Assembly (NCBI GenBank): GCA_013396635.1
Contig: WBMW01005527.1
Location: 2,680,269-2,744,268, forward strand
DNA length: 64,000 nt
Source: Penelope pileata
Lineage: Eukaryota > Chordata > Aves > Galliformes > Cracidae
Direction of reading: 5' to 3'
The translations under genes were made by a program, and so were the position numbers. The notes under the pieces are model-generated. The model searched no databases, was not told the origin of the DNA, and saw nothing but the letters and a program-made list of their open reading frames with translations. Shown here in pieces: positions 1 through 12,800 of the stretch (the first letter of the stretch is position 1; the number at the start of each line of letters is the position of its first letter).

Positions 1-480
1 GGAGGGTGGCTATAGTGCCTCGATGCTCTTTATCGGTACATGAAGAATGGAGCTTAAGTTTTGCTGTTTTTCCTCGGTGGGGAATCGGCGGTGCCACAGT
101 TACATGCTAGAAGCAGTTTGGGAAGTTGCCTCCATTTCTGCTTCTCGCCCCGAAGTTCCTGTTCACAGTGCAGAGCTGACACGTGCCTGGTGCGGGGCTT
201 CTCCTCAGGGCAGCGGCCCCGAGGGGGCAGCGGGGCCGCGCTGCGCCTCGCCCTCCCGTGGGACAGAGTAACTGCTGCAGTGCTTGGAGCTAAGGTGGCT
301 CCGCGGGCTGTGGTCCAGGAGGACGATGTGGCTCACAGCTCCTTCGTGGAAGCTGCTGTTTCCTGATGAGCCTGGAGCTGTGCTTCAGCACAAGTCCGTG
401 TTGAAGCAGCCCTCACAAAGCAGGGAAAGACAGAATCCTCTCACTGAGTTAGTGTATGGAGACGGGAGCTGCTGCCTCTT
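1..480. other. CpG-rich left edge, possible flank of a neighbouring CpG island
   Basis: Between about 110 and 480 the sequence is GC-rich and CpG dinucleotides are frequent, densest around 200-330, in contrast to the CpG-poor DNA that follows. No exon could be recognised on either strand. In mammals PANK3 lies on the 3' side of SLIT3 on the same strand, so its promoter would face this edge. If that order holds in birds, this could be the shore of the PANK3 promoter island. That is inference from gene order only. Confidence 0.3.
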
Positions 481-3400
481 CATCCTCCGTCCTCACCAAC
501 CACCCTGTTACCACACGCCAGGAAGCCTTTGCTTAGCCCTGGTCACAAGCACCTTCTTCAGGAGAGGATTTCGGATGTTGGAGTGCAAGAGGGCGGTGGG
601 AGGTCAGGTTGAGGGAGGGGAGCCCGGCGCTGGGCCTGCCCCATTCCTGCCTAAAGCCCAGGCAGGGGTTTGCCCCGTGTGCTGACCGCCTTTGCCTCGC
701 TGAGGCCTGCTGTCTGCCCTGGGCACCTGTATATTGTTGGGTCTCATTCCAAAACCTGTCATAAACGGTATTTTTTTTTCTTCCAGAATCTTAGATAAAA
801 GAAAGCAAAATTCTTATGTCGGTATCATCTCCCATTTATCGTATTTCCTTTCTCAAATGTCTGTATCTGGAAAACCTACTCTGAAGTCTTAGTGCTTACT
901 TCTTGCTCTTTAAAGGAAGTTCAGAGTGTGTTAACAAAGCTGCATAACTTAGGTCTTCCTGTCAGCTCTGTGCAATTGTGGAAATTCCACTGGGGTGGTG
1001 TTAAGGAGAGGAAATTCTGGTGGGGTTTTTGGTTGCAATGTAACTTGCTGCCAACATTTTGAGCACAAGCATTTACATACATGTTGGGAAATACAAGAAT
1101 TTAGCCACTGCCTGGAAGTGCAACTGTGCCCTTTCAGAAACATATGCTGTGATTGCAGATACAGCCTTTAATTTCCTGCCTGTACCAGGCTCTGCACTGT
1201 GGAATGTTTCGTGTAAAATGACCTCTCCAGTGTCTCAATGGCATCTCTGCAAGGCTTGGGAAAAGCAGATCTGCAGTGAGATTTTTCAGAACCTTAATCC
1301 TGAGATGTTTTTTCCGCTGCCTTGAGTATGTTTCCTGTACACTTTCTGACTTTAACGGATGTGAAATACCATCTCTGGGAAGTGCCAGTAATGAATGTGT
1401 ACATACAACCTAGAAAAACAAGAACAGAGCAATCTCTACAGCCTGATGGGTGCCCAATTCTTGTAACAGGCAGAAAGCCCCCAGGCCCAGCCCGAGGAAA
1501 TGAACAGTTACAATTTTCTCTTTCCAGCAGTGCAGATTCAGAGATCGTTTTCTTAGCCTCTGACTTCACTCAGGGACAAAACCAGGTATTTTCTGCATGG
1601 GTTTCTTTAGGAGCAAGTGCTGAATTTGAATATATTGGATGTCTACTTCAGGCTGGTTTATTTAGCAAATACTCTTTAATTTGTCTTCCTGTGTAAAAAA
1701 CAGAAGTAAAGGGTTCTGTGATAATAAACTGAGAGCTGTTCAATTAAAACAAGACCAGAAAAATTTGGTGTAAGTACTGCTTCCCAAGAACATGAAATCC
1801 TTTGGCCCAACATCACCAGCTATGACAATGTGTGAAAAAACAAGCCGAGCTCCACTCCTGGCTATCTGTGGTCCATCTGAGATGGGAGGTGTAGCTGAAA
1901 GCAGAAGTTTAACACAGCCCTGTGACAGACTCCAAACATTTATTAATTTGCAAATCAAGGTAATTTGTAGGTTGTGAGCACTTTTAGACTGGAGCTTCTT
2001 GTACGTTAGCCACCCACGCTGATTTGACTATACTGTAAGTAATAATTAATACATCTGAAGGCGAGTTGATGATCATCTGGAAGGAGAAGAAACACGGTTC
2101 TTGCGTGTGTATATATAAGCATTTATATAGCCAATTTCAAGCGATTGTTACTAACAGTTATGCCAAAATACTATGCAGTGTCTGTGTGGGATGAAACCAC
2201 TTGATTTTATAGGAAGGTCACACCCATGGGCAAGGACTTCTGTGTTTGTAAATGAGCATTGCTTACATAGCTGGTTTAGGACTAGACCAACACTGCTTCA
2301 TTGCTGTGTTAGAATCTCACTTTTAAAATTAGGATGACCAACTTCATATATTTAGATCTTTGTACCTTAAACCGTATTTTGGCATTTACCTCAGCATAAT
2401 GAAATACATATATTTTTAAAAAATTTAAAAAAATAAAAAATGAAAATTCCACCACCCCAGCAATTCAGTGAGTGCTTTTCCCGAAGAAATGATGGCAGGT
2501 TAAGAGATGAGAAGTATGCTAGGGTATAATTAAGGAAGCTCAGCTCACCTGTAGTTACTGCCTGTTGCATATGCTCTTATCACATGGTAAGTGAAAGCAT
2601 GATAGTATCTAGAATGCTTCAAAGCCCCAGTGTGAATTGCTGTGTGGTTCCCATAGCCTGGCTCTGCATGCAAAGCATGTGAGGCAGGGCTAGGTAATTA
2701 GCCTGTCATTAATGGCACTTCCCAGTGGAGGACCATGGTTTCAGTCACTTGTCACTTCACAAGATGGCAGTTCTCCTGAGTGAAAATTTCTTATATATTA
2801 TCTGCCCTGTGACATTTCTTCCATATTTTCACATTTCAGATCAAACAGTTTCCAGTGATGAGGCTTAGGGAAAAAGAACTCTGCTTTGGACTAGCACCTC
2901 CTGATGTTTCGCCAGGGTGGTGAAATATGTGCCTAAATTCTGCCTTTTTCTGCCTTTGTAGAAGTTCCTCCACTGGGCTGGGCCAGGACCAGCAGGCTGC
3001 GGGTCTCAGCACTGAGGACAAGGTGGTGGTGACAGCCAGAGGTGCCAGCTGGAGGTGTAGGAATGGGATCCCAGCTTACAGCCCGGCAGCCTGCAGCAAC
3101 ATGCAGCGTCCAGAATCGCCTGTCCTCTGCAGGTGAGACACAGCAAGAGGCTGCCCGGTTCTGTGCTGCTGGTGGAATGTTAGCTGTTAGTGAAGACCAC
3201 TGAAAAGGTTCTCTGTTCTCTATGTTCTGAGCTTGTCCCTGAACACAAAAGCCATTGATCTTGTGGGACTCATTTAACCCTCTTTCCTCCCTTCCACCTG
3301 TCTCTGAGGTAGGACCTGTACGCTTCCTCCCCACATAAGATATAACATTTATAAAGGATTATTCTCATGAAAAATGAGTGGTCCTTGTGCCGTTGGTCTG

Positions 3401-4955
3401 ACAAGAATCAGAGACAGTAGAAGAAGGCAGTCATCCGCAGACCACCTCGAGGATCACTTTACTCTGAAAGCAGAACAGCCTTTAGAAAAGAAAAGGTCAA
3501 GAGCTCATGTAGGAACAAGATGCAAAGCTATGCAAATCTTGCAGTAACCTATGTTCCTCCTGCCTGTGAGATTATGGGATGCCCCTATGTGTAATGGTGT
3601 AAGTTTAAACTTCCTCATACTGGGAAGTACTGCTTGTACAGCTCAGCTGCCTGCCAGAGGGAGTTTCTTGCTGCCTGCAGGGCACTCTGAGGGCTAAAGG
3701 TGCTCAGAGGAGCAGCTGGGCTTTCTTGCACAGACAACAGGTAGCACATGTGCTCCTGCTAGCTGGGAGTACAGCACTGCTGGGTGATAAACTCCATGGA
3801 CATGCAGCGGTTACACCTGAATGTGTGTGAGCAAACTACAGGAGAGTTAGGGTAGAAATAGCAGAATCTGTTGTTCTGTAGTGTGCTAGCATGTAAATAA
3901 AGGCGGTACCATCAAGAGCAGCCTTGCGGTGCTGCCATTGTGACACCATCCTGAGGCCCCTGCACTGCACAGGCACCAGCTGTCCTGGCAGTTAGCACAA
4001 GAAACATCCATTGTGCATTGGACACCCTCAGGTCTCGCACATCTTTCCAGAGCTTGGCAGAGTCATTCTGGCACTGCTGGTTCCTTCAGACTCCTGGGGT
4101 GAAACTGCAGTCTCCTGATCACAGTGACCGTCAGACCTGTTGTAGTCAGTGGGAGCTGCGGGTGGTTCTTTCCTTGCAGGATCAATGTGAACAACAGCAG
4201 CAAGTTCCTGGCACAGGATCAATAAACCCCCGAGAAAGTATTATTTAAAACTGTCCATAAAATTCATGTATCACATGAAAATATTAAGAAGTCTAATGAA
4301 AGAGAGGGACTTTTTTCTACAAAGGAAACATTCACAAAAGAGAACTCTATTCTGTACTGTCAGCTAAAAAAACTTTCTTAAAAATAAGAACAACAACAAC
4401 AAAAAAACCCAAACCAAAGAACCAAAAAAGAAACAAAAAAACCCCAACAACCGAAACAGTCTCATCTTTTAATAAGACCATTTGCAAATACAACACTTCC
4501 TAGAATTTACACCTGCAAGACTTTCCTAAACTGTTACTGTATTCAAGACAACTCTGGCTGTGATTTGGTGGTGACTGCAAGATGGCCCAGACCGCCCCTC
4601 ATTGCTCTTACCTGCAGGCAGGGATCTCACACTGGGAAATGTGCTGTGTGCAGCAAGGAGCCAGGTAACCAGCTCCACAGTAACAACAGCTTCACAGAAA
4701 ATTGTTGTTCATGCTCAACCTGGGCTCCAAGACTAATTTTGAAAAGAATTAATATATTTGGTGCAACATTTGTAATGAGGCAGAGACATTTGGTGAGGGT
4801 GAGAGTGTGGGTGGATCAGAGCTGCGTCTTGGCTAGCAAAGTGGAAGGGGGCGGGTGTGCACCATAAAAGTCTGAAGGCCTCTACCAGGGCTTGGCAGTA
4901 CCAGATCTGACTAATCCCTGCCAATTAGAAAAACACAAAGATAAAAAAAGGTAAG
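481..4955. other. 3' flank of SLIT3, no gene recognised
   Basis: This is single-copy-looking DNA with short open frames only. It holds an AT-rich patch near 2405-2445 and an A-rich, AACA-rich stretch at 4372-4456. Plus-strand AATAAA hexamers occur near 1723, 3895 and 4218, but no matching exon is visible. It could include distal SLIT3 3' UTR or intergenic sequence. Confidence 0.4.
4372..4456 (+). repeat. A-rich simple repeat (AAC/AACA units)
   Basis: The stretch is dominated by A with regular C interruptions (ACAACAACAAC, then AAACC and AAAGAAAC units). It is a low-complexity tract and could be the decayed tail of a retroposed sequence, but no source body is recognised next to it. Confidence 0.6.
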
Positions 4956-5462
4956 ATTATAGAATCATAGAATGGTTCAGGTTGGAAGGGACCTTAGAGA
5001 TCATCTTGTTCCAACCCCCCTGCCATGGGCAAGGACACCTCCCTCTAAACCAGGTTGCCCAAAGCCCCATCCAGCCTGGCTTTGAATACTTCCAGGGAGG
5101 GGGCATCCACAACTTCTCTGGGCAACCTGTTCCAGTGTCTCACCACCCTCACAGTGAAGAATTTCCTCCTTATATCTAGTCTAAATCTACCCTCTTCCAG
5201 TTTATAACTGCTACCCCTTGTCCTGTCACTACCTGTCCTTGTAAAAAGCCCATCCCCAGCTTTCCTGCAGGCCCCTTCAGGTACTGGAAGGCTGCTATGA
5301 GGTCCCCCCGCAGCCTTCTCTTCTCCAGGCTGAAGAGTCCTAACTCTTTCAGCCTGTCCTCGTAGGGGAGGTGCTCCAGCCCTCTGATCATCTTTGTGGC
5401 CTCCTCTGGACCCGCTCCAACAGCTCCACATCCTTCTTGTGTTGGGGGCCCCAGAACAGATA
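4956..5462 (-). mobile_element. CR1 LINE, 5'-truncated, minus orientation
   Basis: The left end, ATAGAATCATAGAATGGTT, is the reverse complement of the CR1 3' terminus with its ATTCTATGAT units. Read on the minus strand, the body carries the end of the CR1 reverse-transcriptase ORF: the frame at 5045-5431 includes FRLDIRRKFFTVRVVRHWNR and the frame at 5176-5478 includes RLKELGLFSLEKRRLRGDLI. The copy is severely 5' truncated, as is usual for CR1, and split between two frames, so it is inactive. It inserted in the 3' flank of SLIT3 in the same orientation as the gene. Confidence 0.93.
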
Positions 5463-8400
5463 GACTGTTTCTCTGCATTATTGGCTATTGCACAATAGAT
5501 AAAAAGTGGTACCTAAGGGTAGTGCAAGCAGAAACATAAACAAAGTGCCTTGGGCCACAGCTGGATGAATGCTTGCCAAAGAACCTGTTCACTACAAAGC
5601 CATGAGTAATCCCAAATAACTGTTGTACAAACCAGCCACTACCTGGACATTTTTGAATAGTCCCTGTTAGCTTTTTTAGTAGGCTCAGCTGGATTTTCTT
5701 TAGGTAAAAATGCTAACATCTGCTACAATTATATAATTAACCTTCATAGTTCAGCCTTAATGATGCTCATTAAGTTGAAGTGTTTTTATCGGCTGAATGC
5801 TGTCACCAGATTTTTATGGATTGGCAAAGGCAGTCCTAAGTGCTGTAGTTTAAAGCATAATTGGCAATATGTAAGTGTTAAGTAGGGTTCAGTCAAGGGA
5901 AGGCTAAGGACTGGGTGGGAGATTCAGTTTATTCTATACTGAGGTTGGAATGTAATGAACAGAAGTGGTCTGTTACATCTGGGTCACTATTCATAATCAG
6001 CCACGGAGATGTAGCAGCAAACTGGAATCTAAGTATATCACAAGATTCTGTCATCCACTGTTGGCTGAGTGGTTTCAACTTCTTCAGTCAGACCTTCTTT
6101 GACCCTGAATTCCCAATATTTCTTTATTTATTCCATTAGTAGTTAATGAGCACACTTTTGCTGCAGGCAAGCATTTCATTGGAGAAAATGCCTAGGCTTA
6201 AAAAATTAGGTAGCTTAAATTCATCTGTGCATGTAAGACTGCAAAAAACTTTGGTTGGGATGTCATCCTAGGATGTTACCACTGTTAATAGTGTTTGAGC
6301 TAATGACAGCCATTCTCTGACAGCAGCTTTCCCAGAGGAGCTTGTCCTCATCACCACCTCTGAGCTGCGTCACTGCTGTTAAACTTGTGTACTCTAAATG
6401 GTCACTCAGCACCTCAAACGTAGAGAGAAATAATCTGCATCACAACATTAGGTATGTGACAATCTTCCATAACCCAACAATTTATTTAAACTTACATCAC
6501 AATGAGAATCTATTAATAAAATACATCAGTTCACACCAGTCTGCATTGCCAGTTTTTAAGGGTTAGCATCTTTCTTCACTTTATATTAAAACTTTATAGA
6601 GGTAAAAACTACCGCACTGTACCCACAGTAGTTGAGATCTGTTGTAACATTAGGCAGGTTACAGAGGAGCTTTCAGAGCTAATTACACTTCAGTTAACCT
6701 CACATTTTTTGGCACATCTGAATGCTTTTTATTTTCTTCTTAACATAAAATAATTCTATAGCAAGTCGTAGAATCGTTGACATAAAGCATCACTATCCAA
6801 TGGCAAGTGCTGCCTAAAAGCATACAAAAATTGCATCATTTGGTTACAAAGTAGATATTTCTTTATCCCAACACTTAGCGTTGAAATGCCATGATAGAAA
6901 AGGGCTGGGAACAGGGCCAGCCTTGCTGAGTTGTTGCTGGTCCCTTTGCTGCAAAATCTTGGTTAAACAAATCCCAGAGTGATTTGTTACAAGGTCTCGA
7001 TGGCTTTTGCCTTGCCAGTCAAGGTCGTTCCTTTAAAGCACCCTCAAGCAGGTGTGAGGCTACAAGCACGTTGCCTTCTCTCTCCTATGTGTTGCTGCTC
7101 AAGGGACAAAGTGAACACGGTTTTGGTTAGCGTTCAAGAGGGGCAGCATTTCTGCAGGCCTTGGCAGCTTAGTGGCTACAAATTGTGCAGTAGAGCACGT
7201 GGCAGGTTTGTAAGCCGCTGCCTGGCTGTAAGCTTCTGCCTGGCATAACAGCAGCTGCTTCTTCAGAAACTAAAATGTGTTAAGCAGGAATGAAATTATA
7301 ATGGTCGTGGTGTGCAAGACACATCGTTGTGCAAGTGCCTGCAGTTATTTGCATGAAGTTTTAAATCTATATGCTCTGGGTTTGGTTGATCTTTGTTGCA
7401 TACCACGAACTCCAGTTGCTTTGAGATTCTGACATGACATTCAAAATAAGGAGTCCATAGTACTTGCATCCAGGGTTAGTTTTTCCCTGATTCTTGAACT
7501 GTACTGTTTCAGATTTTGGCACATTAACTAGAGACTGTTTTATATATCATTGATTACAGGCTCCACGTACCGATACTTATTTTGAGAGAATGCTGTTTTA
7601 ATGATTATGTCCTTTCTACTTGAGCTGCTCTGGCAATAAGAGAGAAATGTGAATGAACTGCTGTAGTGCAAGGAAGATTTAAGTAGCAGAACACTAAGCA
7701 TGTTGCAGCTTTTTGGTTATGTGATGGCTATATGATCACTTTTCTTTAGTGGGAGATAAACATTTGTACTTTTCATGACAGGATTCCATTCTGTGGATCT
7801 TTCCAAAGACTCATTCAAACAAAAGCCCCATTTGCTTCATTCAGCTTTCCTACGTATCCTCTGCTGAAACCCACGATCTGAAATCTCTTTGGTGAGACCA
7901 CTGAGTGTTCCCAAAAGGGGCTTTTGGCTGCTAGAAATCATCTCTGACTTTCCCTCTCTTAGAGAAATTGTAGAGAGCACCATAATACTTTGTTATACAA
8001 AGGAAAGAAAGAAATTACACTGATAATGGAACAGTTACAGATGTTTGAAGTTTATAGTAAGAGAAACTTCAAGGCGTTTGTGGTACTCTTTGCACATACT
8101 TACTGACCCTGAAAGGTAGCCTTGCCAAAAACCCTCCAAAAATCAAACTTACTCCCAAAGAGTCAATTTTTGTCCCACATTCGTAGCGAGAATTTATCCC
8201 TGCATTGAATTGTTTCCATTCAACATTTGCTCTGAACACAGCTAAAGTTAATGGGAGCCCTTCGGGAGAAACAAGTGCAGGATATATAAAATAGTGCAGA
8301 TGGAAAAGCTTTGGCTGGATTGGTCAGTCTGCACCAAGTGTGAGAAAGGAATGTGATGTAGCTGTAAATGTCTCTCCCTGTGCAGAGAAGAGAGTGCTGC

Positions 8401-8769
8401 TAAGCTCAACAGTTATTGGCTGAATACCTTCACAAGGATATAGTGCAACTTCTGCTCATTTAAAAAGCTGTGGAAAGGCAGCCAGCTGCTTGGCAGTGGT
8501 GTTGATGAACAGGCAGCTCCAGACCAGCTTACAGCCATGGCTGAAGTGACAGTGAGAGGCAAAGCCATTATGTTGCAGGTGCATTCTGGCACCTGCAGTA
8601 TTTTCATGCTCTTTATGACCTTTGCAAGTTAAAGTGTCAAGGTGTGACGAATTATGTAGCAGTGCATTCCTTATATTTCATATACAAAAAAGAGCTCAAG
8701 GCTGGGAGCAAGAAGGCACAAACCTGGGAAATAACATAGCTGAGGAGTTAACACAAAACTACTATGTCA

Positions 8770-8775
8770 TTTATT
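8770..8775 (-). terminator. SLIT3: Candidate poly(A) signal AATAAA (distal)
   Basis: This is a canonical hexamer on the SLIT3 strand about 0.8 kb after the stop codon. It is one of several possible distal signals, and nothing in the sequence proves use. Confidence 0.25.
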
Positions 8776-9270
8776 AGGCATTACTTAGCACTTATTTCAC
8801 ATTTTGCCCCCACATTTCCCAAAGCAACATATATTTCCCCACTTTCTTTCCCTTTGTCCCCTTCTTTTGGATAAAGCTGCCTGTGCTCTATAGATACAGT
8901 TGCTGAAGAATATATTGTGAACACAGATAAATACAACATACACAGCAAAAATGTATTATAGTATTACAATAGTCAAATAACGTAGTTAGCCTTAAGCTAC
9001 GGCAGTGCCTACGTGCTATAGGGAACCAGTTCAAGAATATCAAGCAGAGCCACTGTACAGGACCAAAGCAGCATTGGCAGTGTTAGGCAGAGCAGGGGAC
9101 TGAGGGGAGGCTTCTCGGGGTGCCTGGGCCGGGGGGATGGCTGTCAGCACGGGGATCCGCTTTGGTACCAGACCCAGCCCACGGCCTCGGAGATTTCTTC
9201 AGCCCACATCAATTCCATGGCAGGTCCTTGGAACACCTTTACATTTGTCCATTGTGCATACATATAAAGT

Positions 9271-9281
9271 CCCCCCCCCCC
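9271..9281. repeat. C11 homopolymer (G11 on the SLIT3 strand)
   Basis: Eleven consecutive C on the plus strand, so an uninterrupted G run in any SLIT3 transcript that extends this far. Confidence 0.8.
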
Positions 9282-9419
9282 ACATTTCTCCTGTTAGGCT
9301 ATGTTTTCTTTATATATTTTTTTAAAATTTTAACTTTTTAATTTTTTTTTCTTACAACTGTTAAAAAAGTTTCATGGTAAAAATAACTCACTATATGATA
9401 CATATACCCAAAGTGGTGT

Positions 9420-9596
9420 GATACTTTTTATAATAAAAGATGAAAATAGTCACTTTCCATAATAAAAATAAGTTCTATTTTTTGTTTATTTTACAATATA
9501 CTTAATAATTCTTTTCTTCTTCACTCTGAAAGTAAATAGGTCCCATTTTGATAGCGCTTCTGAGTCGATTAAAGTGGCAAGAGACTGGAGAATGGC
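9420..9596 (-). other. SLIT3: SLIT3 proximal 3' UTR
   Basis: This is the sequence directly after the stop codon, read on the minus strand. It becomes very AU-rich: on the mRNA sense strand it contains TATATTGTAAAATAAAC and ACTTATTTTTATTATG. A canonical AATAAA lies at 9485-9490. The full 3' UTR may be much longer. Further minus-strand AATAAA hexamers occur at 8770-8775, 6728-6733, 6481-6486, 6127-6132, 6123-6128 and 5928-5933, and sequence alone does not show which is used. The left boundary given here is a working limit, not a mapped end. Confidence 0.6.
9485..9490 (-). terminator. SLIT3: Candidate poly(A) signal AATAAA (proximal)
   Basis: TTTATT on the plus strand reads AATAAA on the mRNA strand, 107-112 nt after the stop codon. 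Cleavage would fall about 10-30 nt further left. No strong GU-rich downstream element is evident, so this may be a minor or unused site. Confidence 0.35.
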
Positions 9597-9835
9597 TTAG
9601 GAGCATTTCGAGCAGCCGCATTCCACGTGTCTCTCCAGTTCCTCGGTGAAGGTGGAGCCATCCATGCACTGGAAGAAGTATTTCCGCCTCTTGCTTCGGA
9701 GCGGGACGCAGCACTGCCCGCTGCTGCAGCTGCCGCGGCATTCCATGCGGGGCACTTTGGAGGCAGTGACACACGACGTGTAGCCCTGCTGCTTACGGAC
9801 CACTTCTCGAATGATCTCCCCTTGGCAGAGATTCT
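9597..9835 (-). CDS. SLIT3: SLIT3 terminal coding exon: C-terminal cystine knot
   Basis: This exon encodes residues 498-576 and the TAA stop. It holds the CTCK domain shared by Slits, with ten cysteines at residues 501, 519, 530, 534, 539, 540, 554, 570, 572 and 575. The basic stretch LRSKRRKY resembles a heparan-sulfate-binding patch. The acceptor chosen is ...CTTACCAG|AGAAT. Using the AG two bases further in would shift the frame, whereas the chosen one gives DRENLCQG across the junction. TASKVP, MECRGSC and ERHVECGC point to SLIT3 over SLIT2. Confidence 0.95.
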
Positions 9836-12800
9836 CTGGTAAGACAACAGAGATGTCAAGGAAACAATGTGGCAACCGTTTTGCCAGGTATTTCCCACAC
9901 ATCAGCAAACAGTCCTGTGCATGTTATGATACTTGAGGCAAACAGATGCCATGAGCAGGACCGTAATCTTTTACTGCTTTGTACCTGCCATCAAAACAGA
10001 GCTTGTGTTACACAAATGTGCAATATCCGGCACAAGGCAGAGGCCGTGCAGGCCTGCTGGCTTTGATCAGCAGTTCTGGAAGTGCTTTAATGAATGCTGA
10101 GTGTTGAATCCTGCAACACTCATGCAAAATGCGAATTAGTTTTACTATGTCTGCTTCTCAGGATCAAAGGTCAGCCTGCTCTGTGTGCCATCAGCAGTCT
10201 GGGGTACCAGAAAATGTCTGAGCTGTTGTGCAGTCACTGTCACAGCCAGATACATTCTAGTGAGACTGCATATGATCTGTATAATTTGGAAAGTCTGTGG
10301 TTCATTCACAGAAAAGGGACAACAATAATGCAAGCCAGCTCCATTCCTCTGTACAGGAAGGAATGACGGCAGAAGGGATGAAGTTTGAACTCATGGAGTT
10401 TCCAGTGAGTCTTTTCAGGACAGGGCAGAAGAGGTGCACCCCAGCATGATCTGTGGGATGCCTCAGGAAACCTGGGGCTGCATCAGAGGGAACAAGCTGG
10501 GAATCTTCACTGCCACTTCAGCTGGTACCTCCTGCCTTCTAGTCCCTACTCCTGTCATCTACAAAAGCCCCTGGTACACAGAGTAAAACCTCCTTTCCCA
10601 GCACTGCTGACTGACTGATCACTGTTTGCTCAGGGTAAGCCTCACAACAACCTCTCCTTTACACATCCTACCAGAACCCTGGGAGCAGCAAACCCTGAGG
10701 ATTCAGGAGACAAAGAATGAAACCCTTCACTACAGATGTCCCCCTTTTTCTTCAGATTGTAGCTAGCTAGCTGTTGTGTGGCTCTGTTCTCCTCCCTTTA
10801 TTGTTCTGGCTTACCTTTATCTTCTTATTTGCCATTTACCCCCAAATATGAATTACATGGGAGAGAGGTGAAAACAAAGATGTCAAAGAGAGGCATAGCA
10901 GACCAACATCCTGGTTGCTGTGACCAAGCGTACCTCTGTCACAGTGTTCTCCGCTGTAGTTGGGATCACATTCGCAGTAGGGTTCCCCGTGCTCAGAAAT
11001 CTTACACTGCCCACGGTTGCATTTCAGAATCCTGCAGGGGTTCGAGGAATTGTTCTTCTTGTCACAATACATGCCTGTGTAGCCTTCCATGCACTTACAG
11101 GTGTAAGCAACATTGGCCACCACACACTTACCATGCAGACACCTGGAGAAAGAAAAGTATTTAGAGTTGGCCTATGCTAGATGTTTCCCAAAGATATTTA
11201 ATTTTGGATTTTGGCATTACTGCCTATTTCAAGCCAGGACAGTAATCCACGAAACAGCAGGTCAGTGTCAAACACACTGAAGAAACTATGAGTTTTCAGT
11301 GAAAACTGGATAATGTTCAGAGAATATATTTGGAATTTGTGATTCAAAGTGATCTCTTGGAAGAGTGTCAGGCTCCTCTGCGAGTGTGGACCAAAACTTG
11401 GCATCTGTACAAGACAGCTCAGGTTTACAGCACTGCCACGTGGAACTAAGTGCCAACAGTCAAGCTGCATGCCTAGGCTTCCTTAGCAGAATTACTCTGC
11501 AAATAATATCAGGTGATGAAAAACAGTGTGATAAACAAAGGTTTCTGTGGAAAAGCTAAGCACAGACTTTATCAGGCAGTTTGAGCTGAAGGGTTCCCTG
11601 GCTCGTGATTTGCAGTGAGCTTTGGTGTAGCTGAGGAGTACCACTGGGAGCGGTGTCGATCCTCAGCAGGCTCTGACACCATCCCCACTTCTGGGAGAAG
11701 GACATGCTTGGGATGGGCTGAAGACAGGGAAGAAGGCAACATGTCCTGCTAAAGGAAAACAGCTCAGGGCTCAAAGCCTTTGCTCTGTCAGGTCCTACTG
11801 GACAGAAACCAATGGCTTTGTTTTTTTATTTTTTGTTCTTGGTCCTTTAGAACTGCTTCCTACTTACATTGAACGCTTGTACATTTAATTATTAATCTAT
11901 GCAGCTAGAAAGCACAAATAGTAAAAGCAACATTGGTCAGGTCAAGACACGCAAAACACTGTAATAAAGGGGGTCACAGTCTATGAAGCAGTATTGTCTG
12001 CGCCGCTGACCAAAGGTGTTCTTGGATATCAGCAGTTACCATCGATTACCCGTACTTTACAGTTGCATGTCCTCACTGAGGTTAATCTCTGAGTGTTGGA
12101 GCAAACATCTCTCAGCAGGTACTGTGCTGCCCTGGACACGAAGGGCTTGTCTTTAAGGAGACAACTCCAGAAGTGACTTAATGAAAGGTGGGACAGTAAG
12201 GGAATATTAAAAATATGCACAGCTAATTTCCTTAGCAAGGGGACTACATTCTTTATTGCGTAACCCTCCTTGGATCACAGGAGAAACAATCTCCCATCAT
12301 GTAAACATCTAAAACTCCCTCATTTGTCTTTGTCCAACCCGAACAGCCTCACGCTGAAGCTGGCAGTTCAAGGAAACATTTAGGTCTCCGAGTGTTTCTT
12401 TACTTGGGTCTTCCTACCTTTGGTCTGTGATCTATCAGGTGCTTCTCAACACCTTCCAGGGTTTAGGACTTTGCAGAATTAGACCCAAAAGCAAGTTTAA
12501 AACAGTTCCTCTGCAAGTTAAATCCGTGCCCTCACTGACCAGAGTGATTGTTCACCATGTCTATTTACCTGTCAGAAGCATGTGCTTCTAAAAAGCCCTT
12601 CCAAAGACAGTGCAGCCAAAGCAGCCTCTATAACCAAAGTGCTTCCATCTGCTTATGAAACCGCACTGAACTCCGCAGACTGCTGGTCTGTGTTGGGCTG
12701 CTGCCTCGTGGACTTGCCATAAGTAAGCTATTCATCCGGCCTTTCTGATGGAGATGTGGTTATGGAGCCTTTGAACTGTGAATGCTTTATAGTCAGACTG

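Larger units (their letters stand above)
5463..9419. other. 3' flank or distal 3' UTR of SLIT3, no gene recognised
   Basis: This is CpG-poor DNA without recognisable exons. Several minus-strand AATAAA hexamers (5928, 6123, 6127, 6481, 6728, 8770) would allow a long SLIT3 3' UTR through much of it. An 11-base C run lies at 9271-9281 and an AT-rich block at 9300-9360. Transcript data would be needed to divide UTR from intergenic DNA. Confidence 0.4.

Noticed and set aside
284..685. A 133-codon plus-strand open frame in the CpG-rich left edge.
   Set aside because: No recognised domain or splice partner. Stop codons are scarce because of base composition.
5045..5478. Two overlapping minus-strand frames that look like a protein.
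   Set aside because: They are CR1 reverse-transcriptase remnants split by a frameshift.
9833..9837. An alternative acceptor two bases inside the last exon (CAGAG|AAT).
   Set aside because: It would shift the reading frame of the cystine knot, while the first AG preserves it.
10836..11123. Reading the EGF frame at 10836-11123 as a separate small gene.
   Set aside because: The frame runs through a donor site at 10933 into intron. The real exon is 10934-11142 and it splices in frame with SLIT3 exons on both sides.
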